A stretch of 64,000 nucleotides of DNA from Malania oleifera (Eukaryota; Streptophyta; Magnoliopsida; Santalales; Ximeniaceae). Both the position numbers and the translations under genes were made by a program. The first letter of the stretch is position 1. Each line of letters opens with the position of its first letter. Shown here in pieces: positions 56,520 to 64,000 of this stretch. The stretch covers positions 3,452,001-3,516,000 of the forward strand of contig NC_080422.1 in assembly GCF_029873635.1 (NCBI RefSeq), written 5' to 3'. Under the pieces are notes generated by a model that ran no database searches, was not told the DNA's origin, and was given only the letters and a program-made list of their open reading frames with translations.

Positions 56520-57339
56520 TGTAAGAACCCAAATCGTGATATATGGATTAAATTAATAAAGAGGAGGGTAAAATGGTAATTGAGCAAGCTTCGTCGACAA
56601 AGTCAGAGTTCGTCAACGAAGGCCCTTTATTACTCAGCGACGAAATTCAGGTGCTTGTCGATGAGGATAAGCCGAGCGATTTTGGGAAACCAGGAATCTT
56701 AGGCTCGTCGACGAGGCCACCATTTCGTCGACGAGCTGTGTACTTTGGCTCGTCGACGAAGTCGCCATTCATCCACAAGGTCGGTCGAGTCAAAGGGGCT
56801 ATAAATATCTGTTTTCATTACTTCCAAGCTAAGTAAACAAAAAATCTTCTCTCTCTCTCTCTCTCTTTAGATTTCTTCGCCATACCTCGTTGGAATCGTC
56901 GATCTGACGTTACCACGAGGATTGGAGAAGGATTCTCTATAAGATTTGTGGATCAGATCTTCGTTTTGGGCATTTTTGGGTTTTACCGTAAAATCGAGGT
57001 AAGGCTCGATTTTCATTTCCGTTCTAGTAGTTTTATAGAGAATAGAGTCTTGAGTATATTTTGTACTGTGTTTTGTAGGTTTTGAGAACTCGGTTCGCTG
57101 TTTAGGAACCGTAGAGTTTGCGATTGGTCATTTGGGGGAAAGGTATGGGGATTCTATTTATGTCGGTTATTTTTTAAATCAGACTCGGTAGAACTGTGGT
57201 TCACGGTCCTATATGCATTTTGGTTACTCATTTGGGGGGGGATCTAAACCGTAAAATTATGGGTTTTTCATATTACAATTTTTGGAAAAAGGGGGTGACG
57301 GGATGTATCCCTGGTTTTGTTGGAAAACCATAAATATAT

Positions 57340-57380
<41 letters not shown>

Positions 57381-58341
57381 GTTATAGGGATGGTCGTGCC
57401 TTGACTTGTTTAAACTGTTTATATTTGGAAAATCATGATTTTAGATTACCAAATGAGTGTGATTTGTTTGGTTATATGAGCATGCATGGTTGTGTTTTGT
57501 TGAAATGCAATAGGAACTGGGTTCCGACTTGTTCCAGGTACTGAAAGAGTGTCTGACTCTATATCCGTGGGTGTATAAAATCGCTAGGTCATGTTTGGTA
57601 AGAGTGTCCGGCTCTATATTCGAGGGTGTAAGCCTTATCGGCTGATCACCGAAGGGTGTGGATGCACCAGTTGTACCGATACGATACAATAGGAGCCTGG
57701 GGCTACGCCATGTACCGAGGACGCCGTATAATGCGGATCGGCTTCGAGTCGAGGGGTGTGATGACACCGGTTTGCTTGATCATGTGTGTGCGCGTGTGAT
57801 GCACTGTACTGGAACTGTTTTGTGAAAATACTGGAATTGCATTTAATTGTGTATGTTTTATGTCATGATAACACTCATGTGCCACACACTAATATAACCT
57901 GGATCTGTCCTACTAAGATGTGTCTCACCCCTACTGTACGTACATATTTTTTTTTTTCAGGTCCTTTGAGTAACTGGAGCTAGCGTCCTTGTGTGGGAGC
58001 ATAGTGGTCAGTGTACTGCGAATAACACTTATGTAAATGCTGGGACTTTTAATTTTCGGGTTGTCATTTTTGGGATATGGTTGGCACCAGGGTTTATGTT
58101 TTTGTATTTTGGAGCCTGGACTCATGTTGTATAGACTCTGGTGTGGTACTGTATATGTATAGAAAGACCTCTTTTTTTCTGCTGTGTATCTATTATGTAT
58201 ATGAATGTGTGTAGGGTGATTGGTAACCCCGTGGTCGGACCCTCATTCATTGTGTTGTGTCATTAATGTGTTGTAGGATACAGGGACAGGTTAGGTTATT
58301 TATTCACCCTTGAGTCCCATTACCTGGTTCAGGGCGTGACA
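56520..58341 (+). repeat. 5' LTR of gypsy element G2
   Basis: It starts TGTAAGAACCC and ends GGGCGTGACA, 1822 bp, with the PBS 3 bp later. It contains the palindrome array, TATAAATA at 56800-56807, a (CT)n leader, a GAGGTAAGG donor-like site (GT at 56999-57000), a (TA)n run (57342-57377), ~60-bp repeats around AGAGTGTCYGRCTCTATAT (57546-57640) and the stem-loop in inverse-complement form TAAGATGTGTCTCA (57914-57927). The 5-bp left flank is GCCCA. Confidence 0.9.
56590..56779 (+). promoter_or_regulatory. Phased palindrome array in G2 LTR
   Basis: Sites start at 56590, 56609, 56633, 56654, 56704, 56724, 56749 and 56768 (steps 19, 24, 21, 50, 20, 25 and 19), followed by TATAAATA at 56800. Confidence 0.85.
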
Positions 58342-58344
58342 GCT

Positions 58345-58356
58345 TGGTATTAGAGC
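58345..58356 (+). promoter_or_regulatory. Primer-binding site of G2
   Basis: TGGTATTAGAGC, one base different from the initiator tRNA-Met complement TGGTATCAGAGC (a C-to-T change). Confidence 0.88.
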
Positions 58357-58666
58357 TAACCAGGTAGTTAGGTATTGTAAACTTGGTTAAGCGTCGTTAT
58401 GTGTACATACCAGAGCATAGGATGTGGAAATGGGTAGAGTAGGTCGAAGATTGTTTTGTTGCTGGACAGGGATTCGTTGGCGGTGTTCTGTATTTTTCCT
58501 AGAATGACGATTTCAGTAAAATCATGGAAAACCGTTGATGACTTTCGTGTTAGTGTGATAGGACAGGCCTAGACCTGTGAGGTGGTGGTTAACATGATTT
58601 GTAGTAAATAATTGTGTTAACCGTATTTGCATAGGAGTACTAATATGTTCCTATTGAATTTTTAGA

Positions 58667-59612
58667 ATGGAGCCCAAGGATAATAATTTGAAAAGTGGCT
58701 CCGAAGATACTGCGAGCGATGAGTCTCCTTCAGTGCCTTGGGGTTTGATGAGGCAGGTGATGCGAGAGATTAGGCAGAGTGTTAGGAGATGCGAACGCTC
58801 TCCTACTGCTACGGGTTGTATTATCGAGAGGTTCACACATATGCACCCAACGATGTTTTCAGGGAGACCTGATCTGATGGTGGCTGAGGACTGGGTCGAG
58901 AAAACCAAGAGAATTCTGGAAGTCCTCCATTGCACATATGAACAGAGAGTTCTTTACGCTACCTTCCAGCCATCTGGGGAGGCGGGGTGTTGGTGGACTG
59001 TAGTGAACCTATTAAAGAAGTAGAGAGCCGGTGTTTCAGAGATGTCCTAGAGCCGTTTCAAGGAGGTTTCCATTGAGAGATACTTCCTAGCCTCCACTTA
59101 CAATGCGAAGGCGGATGAGTTCTATGCTTTGGCACAGGGAGATATGATGGTGCAGGGATATGCTACTCGGTATATAGAGTTATCCCGTTTTGCGCCGTGT
59201 TTGATCTCGAGCAAGTATGAGAAGACTCGGAGGTTCGAGAAGGGTTTGAGGAACGATATCCGCAGGCTAGTGGGTATGCTTTAGATTCGCGAGTTCTCAA
59301 TTTTGGTGGATAAGGCCACAATGATTGAGACCAGCATCCGAGAGGATGAGGTAGATCAAGAATCGAAGAAGAGATCAGTACCTTCTGGTTCTCAGTTGGG
59401 ATCTTGTCAAGGATCATGGAAGAAGAAGAGGAAGGGCTCGGGTTATCGTCAGAATACTGAGCACTAGGGTTCTCAGGCAAGCCAGTCTAGTGATCATTGT
59501 ACCAGGTGCCATAGATGGCATAGCGGTGAGTGCCAGCCGTTTAGGGGTAACTGCTACAACTGTGACCAGTCAGGTCATATGGCTCAGGATTGTCACATGC
59601 CAAAGAGGGTAC
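58667..59612 (+). pseudogene. G2 gag
   Basis: ATG at 58667 gives MEPKDNNLKSGSEDTASDES, then gag core motifs FTHMHPTMFSGRPDLMVAED, YATFQPSGEAGCWW, ERYFLASTYNAKADEFYALA and RFEKGLRNDIRRL. Two zinc-knuckle-like parts end it: CTRCHRWHSGEC and CYNCDQSGHMAQDC. In-frame TAG stops stand at 59021, 59048, 59282 and 59465, and the frame shifts near 59612. Gag would build the particle. The leader from PBS to ATG (58357-58666) holds no feature. Confidence 0.88.
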
Positions 59613-60168
59613 GCCCACTTCAAGTCAAAATCAAGGGAGTAATAAGGTATCCCGGGGAACTTACCAAGCGAACACAGCTCCGGCCAGGGTATACTCACTT
59701 ACTCCAATGGATACTGAGCATTCGGGGAATGTGGTAACAAGTACTTTGATGTTGCTTTTAAATAGAGCTGTGGTTTTATTTAATTCGGGTGCAAACCATT
59801 CCTTTATATCTGTTAATTTTGTAAAACTGTGTAGGGTTGAGACTCAAGTTATGAATAAAGAGTTGTCTGTAGTTACACCATTTGGGAGTATATCATTCTG
59901 TAGAAAGATGTTAGAAGACCGCCCAGTGGTAATTCAAGGAAGGTTGCTACCGACGAATCTTGTAGTCTACAATATGTTGGGGTTTGATGTTATACTAGGG
60001 ATGGATTGGTTATTCTCTAGTTATGTTGTGATCGACTATCGTGGAAAGGTGGTAGTATTCAGACCTCTTGGGGAGCAAGATTATGAGTTTGTAGGATCGT
60101 GTGTGCGTTCGACGCCACAGGTTCTATCGGCATTGCAAGCGAGGAGGCTACTCTTGGACGAATGTTAG
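59613..60168 (+). pseudogene. G2 aspartic protease
   Basis: The frame includes AVVLFNSGANHSFISVNFVK and GFDVILGMDWLFSS. The active-site aspartate of the family DSGA is Asn here (AAT at about 59782), which removes catalysis. The rest of the domain is intact and open. Confidence 0.87.
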
Positions 60169-60990
60169 GGGTACCTAACTTGTATGAAGGAACCACTGCG
60201 GGATGAGTTAAGGCTCGAAGATATTTGAGTGATTAGCGAATTCCCGAATGTATTTCTAGAAGATTTACCCAATTTACCCCCGAATCGTGAGGTGGAGTTT
60301 GCGATAGAGTTGCTGCCTAGCAAGACACCAATCTCTAAAGCTCTGTACCGGATGGCTCCAGCGGAACTTCAGGAATTGAAGGAGCAGTTGCAGGAATTAC
60401 TAGACAAGGGCTTTATCTGACCGAGTGTTTCATCCTGGGGAGCTCTAGTTTTGTTTGTGAAGAAGAAAGACGAGTCGATGCGTATGTGCATTGATTACCG
60501 TGAGATCAACAAGGTAACCTTGAAGAATCATTACCCTTTACCTTGTATCGATGATCTCTTTGACCAGCTGCAGGGGACGCAAGTATTTTTGAAGATCAAC
60601 CTACGGTCAGGGTATCATCAGGTGAGGGTTCGATCCGAAGATGTTGCGAAGACTGCTTTCCGAACCAGATATGGCCACTATGAGTTCTTAGTAATGCCTT
60701 TTGGGTTGACGAATGCTCCGGCGGTGTTCATGGATATGATGAACAGGGTTTTCCATAAGTACCTGGATCAATTTGTAGTGGTGTTTATTGATGACATTCT
60801 GGTTTACTCAAGGAGTTTGGAAGAGCATGAAAACCATATAAGGTTAGTACTGCATATTCTGCGGGAAAGGAAGCTATATGCCAGCTAAAGAAGTGTGAGT
60901 TCTGGTTGAATTAGGTCGCATTCTTAGGCCATGTGGTGTCTAAGGGCGGTATCTCAGTTGATCCTAGCAAGATTGAAGCTGTGGTTGGTT
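60169..60990 (+). pseudogene. G2 reverse transcriptase
   Basis: [58 protein letters not shown] and [15 protein letters not shown] are the gypsy RT blocks. The first catalytic Asp (family [10 protein letters not shown]) is Asn; the FIDD box is kept. Stops stand at 60225, 60418 and 60912. A one-base loss near 60886 shifts the frame. Confidence 0.9.
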
Positions 60991-61565
60991 GGGTAAGGCC
61001 GAAAAGTGTTTAGGAGGTTCGGAGTTTTCTAGGACTGGCGAGTTATTATTGTCGGTTCGTGGAGGGTTTCTCTAAGTTTTCAAGGCCTCTAACACGTTTG
61101 ACCAGGAAGGGGGTGAAATTTGAGTGGACAGAGGATTGCGAGCAGTTTTTCCGGAGTTGAAGCACCGCCTGGTTACTGCTCCGGTTTTGACTATTCCTTC
61201 GGGGGATGGCGGTTTTGTGATCTATAGTGATGCGTCTCTTAAGGTTTTGGGATGTGTGCTTATGCAACAAGATAAGGTAATAGCATATGCTTCTTGGCAA
61301 CTTAAGGATTATGAGAATAATTACCCTACTCATAATCTAGAATTAGCTGCTGTTGTTTATGCTTTAAAGATCTGGCGACACTACTTGCATGGTGTGTAAT
61401 GCGAGATTTTCACTGACCACAAAAGTCTCAGATACTTTTTCACGCAGAAGGAGTTGAATATGAGGCAGATACTGTGGCTGGAGTTGATTAAGGACTACGA
61501 TTGCACCATCAGTTATCACTCGAGGAAAGCTAATGTGGTGGCTGATGCATTGAGTTGGATGTCAG
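60991..61565 (+). pseudogene. G2 RNase H and linker
   Basis: [40 protein letters not shown] and [19 protein letters not shown] are RNase H blocks, with the Asp and Glu residues visible. Stops stand at 61011 (TAG) and 61397 (TAA), and a one-base loss near 61153 shifts the frame. The linker [20 protein letters not shown] follows. Confidence 0.87.
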
Positions 61566-62573
61566 AGCATGCGGTAGTGTATGCACTTGTAGCTCAACAT
61601 CACATTAGACGGGATCTGGAAAGCCTTGGTATTGAGTTGGTGGTCGGTGATCATCAGGCTTTCACTGCTAGTTTGGTGGTCCAACCGACTTTGTTTGAGC
61701 ATATTAAAGTTACGCAGGTTAGTGATGCGGAGTTGGTTGAGATTGTGGAGAAAGTGCAGTAGGGGTTGGCTGGAGATTTTAACATCTCTGAGGGAGGTGT
61801 GTTGAGGTTTGGAATCAGGCTGTGTGTTCCAAATGATAAGGAGATCAAAAGGGCAATTCTAGAGGAGGCACATCGTTCTTTATATATGGTACATCCTGGT
61901 AGTTGGAAGATGTATTGTGACTTGCGCGAGACCTTCTGGTGGAGTGGTATGAAGAGAAAAACTGCTCAGTTCGTGGAGCAGTGTCTAACGTGCTAGCAGG
62001 TGAAAGCTGAACATCAGAGGCCAATAGGGCTATTGCAGCCCTTAGCTATTCTGGAATAAAAATGGGAGCATATTTCCATGGATTTTGTGACCGGATTGCC
62101 GCAAGCACTTCATGGGCAGAATGTCATTTGGGTGATCGTGGATAGATTAACAAAATCTACTCATTTTATACCGATGAAGGTTAGCTACCCTTTGAATAGG
62201 CTAGCGGACATGTACGTGCAAGAGATAGTTAGAATGCATGGAGTACCGGTGTCCCTTGTGTCTGATCGAGACCCAAGGTTTACCTCTTATTTCTGGAAGA
62301 GCTTGCAGGAAGCATTAGGGATGAAACTTACTTTTAGTACAATGTTCCACTCCCAAACTGATGGATAGTCGGAGAGAACAATACAGATCTTGGAGGATAT
62401 GTTACGGGCTTACGTGTTAGACTTCGGTGGTAGCTGGTTACAGTTTATGCCACTGGTGGAGTTTGCCTATAACAATAGCTTCTAGGCTAGTATTGGAATA
62501 GCACCGTTCGAGGCTTTGTATGGTTGGAGGAGTCGATCTCCTCTGTATTTGGATGAGGTTGGTGAACGTTAAG
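61566..62573 (+). pseudogene. G2 integrase, cut by an LTR
   Basis: The HHCC zinc-binding part is EEAHRSLYMVHPGSWKMYCD...QFVEQCLTC. The core is [34 protein letters not shown] and FAYNNSF. Both visible core aspartates are kept. In-frame stops are TAG at 61760, 61994, 62366 and 62483, and TAA at 62056 and 62570. The frame ends at VGER where the LTR starting at 62574 was inserted. The C-terminal module, chromodomain and 3' LTR of G2 are beyond the window, if present. Confidence 0.88.
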
Positions 62574-64000
62574 TGTAACGACCTGCTTAATAAATTGATT
62601 TTTTTCCCACTGTAATAATTATCATACTCTGATACCATAACATTATCCTAAGCAGCGAGAAGCATAATCATATAAACAAAACCTAAACCATTACATACAA
62701 TACCAGAGTTGTGAAATATTTTGCAATATATACAATATAACTGTATCCCCAAAAATGCCCTCAACTAGCTAGGGCAATACAAAAATGCTCCCAAAAATGA
62801 TACTCACTCTCTGTCAGGGCACTACTGAAGCCCTTCTATTTGCGAGCCTGGTCTGCTCGCCTACCTGGATCACCTGAAAAATATTTCAACACTGGGATGA
62901 GCCAACGCTCAATAAGAGAAAATATGCTATTACTAGTGTGTGACAGATGAGCTACTATATATCATAAAATCTGTTTCATATAAACATGAATAACTGAGTA
63001 CAAAAGTACAGTACAAATAATAAAGCACACCACCCCTTTTCCTTATTGCTTAACATATCAGTATTATGGTTATAACTCAAAATACTTATAGTGTATATAG
63101 TAGGATCCCTGATTCTATAAATCAATACGTAAGTAATAGTAACTGAAACTGTTCCCTATGGCTGTCTGTGTCATGACATGCCCCTCATGACGAGGTTGTG
63201 CAGCCCGTAGGCTGGATTTACCCTGGTTGGCCAACTAGGAATAAATCACTAAACTCTATCAGTCGACCTGCCCACCTCAACCCATATCTGGATGGGGAGC
63301 CTAACCTCTTCAAGGGCCTAGGTAGTCGACGTTACCACGTATATCTGAATAAGTGGTTGCACTTGTAAAGTAACATAGTATCTGTAGCAACGGTACCGTG
63401 CTCTGTAGCTGCAAGTCCAACAAGGTCTGATATCGTATAATATGTTTCTATATACATGTCTATCTGATTTACCATGATTCTGAGGTACTGAAATAACCAT
63501 GATACTACATAACGTACTGAAATCTGAATAATCATAACATGGAACTGCATATTCGTAATACTGAAATTCGTGTTATCATGGTACTAAAATTCATAAGATC
63601 ATGGTACTAAAATATCGTAAAATCATGGTATTGAAATTCGTATAATCATGGTACTGAAATGCGTATAATCATAATACTGAAATTTGTAAAATCATAAAAC
63701 TAAATTCATAAACATATCCCCGTACCATATACATAATCATAAGCCACACCATACAAAAATACATAATTTTCGTAAATAAATAAACTGCATAATATTCAGA
63801 ACTTTCCTAACATAGCATATTTCTCTTACCTTATCTCTGAAAAGCCCCAACTGTATTCTAGCCTGATACCCACAGTGCCTCCTACAACATACCCTGAAAC
63901 TAATATTTGCTAGAACTAAACATCAGTATTTTTCTGTCTATAACATTTTCTCTAAATGCCACAAGGCCAAAAGGAGACTAAAAGGTCTTACCCTGAATTT
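62574..64000 (-). mobile_element. Gypsy-type LTR inserted in G2 integrase, runs off the window
   Basis: The left end reads TGTAACGACCTGC, the 3' end of a minus-strand LTR. It holds the stem-loop with compensatory change TGAGCCAACGCTCA (62897-62910), the CAGCCCGTAGGCTGG block (about 63202) shared with other LTRs, GCAACGGTACCGTGC (63387-63401) and a minisatellite. The array and TATA region would lie beyond 64000. Confidence 0.88.
63540..63715. repeat. Minisatellite in LTR, ~24-bp unit
   Basis: About seven copies of ATCATGGTACTGAAATTCGT with an A/T spacer. Confidence 0.88.

Noticed and set aside
56520-62573. Integrated pararetrovirus
   Set aside because: Gag, protease, RT, RNase H, integrase order with LTRs and a Tekay-type integrase is a gypsy retrotransposon; no movement protein or viral coat domain is present.

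Overview
The window is nuclear DNA of a flowering plant, probably a dicot. It is AT-rich. It holds a Dof-type transcription factor (a plant-only family), exons with GT-AG introns, tRNA-derived SINEs, and many plant Ty3/gypsy (Tekay-like chromovirus) and Ty1/copia retrotransposons. I cannot name the species.

Only two host genes can be supported, both in the first 14 kb. An ORMDL gene (ER regulator of sphingolipid synthesis, + strand, exons at 3491-3639 and 6386-6524) lacks its N-terminal exon inside the window; an L1-type LINE remnant lies upstream. A complete two-exon Dof gene close to DOF4.6/DOF1.8 (- strand, 12121-13661) starts in a 9-codon microexon.

From about 14.7 to 41 kb the window is AT-rich intergenic DNA. 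It contains SINE copies (one with a perfect 15-bp target duplication), a solo LTR (19684-22005), a truncated gypsy element (23621-26079), an LTR truncated at its 3' end (26080-28102), a nearly complete but broken copia element (28323-33507), a multi-LTR TRIM-like element (38040-39038), and a GC-rich G-box island with no gene (about 39400-39960).

From 41 to 64 kb the window is a nest of gypsy and copia elements. A solo LTR sits at 41179-43253 (TSD CGATT). A broken minus-strand gypsy element (G1, 43445-54557) has one solo LTR inside its 3' LTR (45509-48084, TSD GAACA) and another inside its RNase H region (50337-52412, TSD AGTTC). A copia fragment (55059-56519) lies between two head-to-head LTRs. 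A plus-strand gypsy element (G2, 56520-62573) is interrupted by a further LTR that runs off the window end.

The most interesting observation is a shared architecture in the ~2-kb gypsy LTRs. Just upstream of the TATA box lie arrays of the 12-bp palindrome TTCGTCGACGAA. Their start-to-start spacing alternates between about 20 and 24 bp, so they lie on one helical face. The phasing persists across a nested insertion once the insertion is removed. The same LTRs carry a small stem-loop (TGAGA-N4-TCTCA) 320-410 bp from their 3' end, with one compensatory change, and each has its own unrelated minisatellite at the same relative position. All elements look inactive; G2 is killed mostly by TAG stops.
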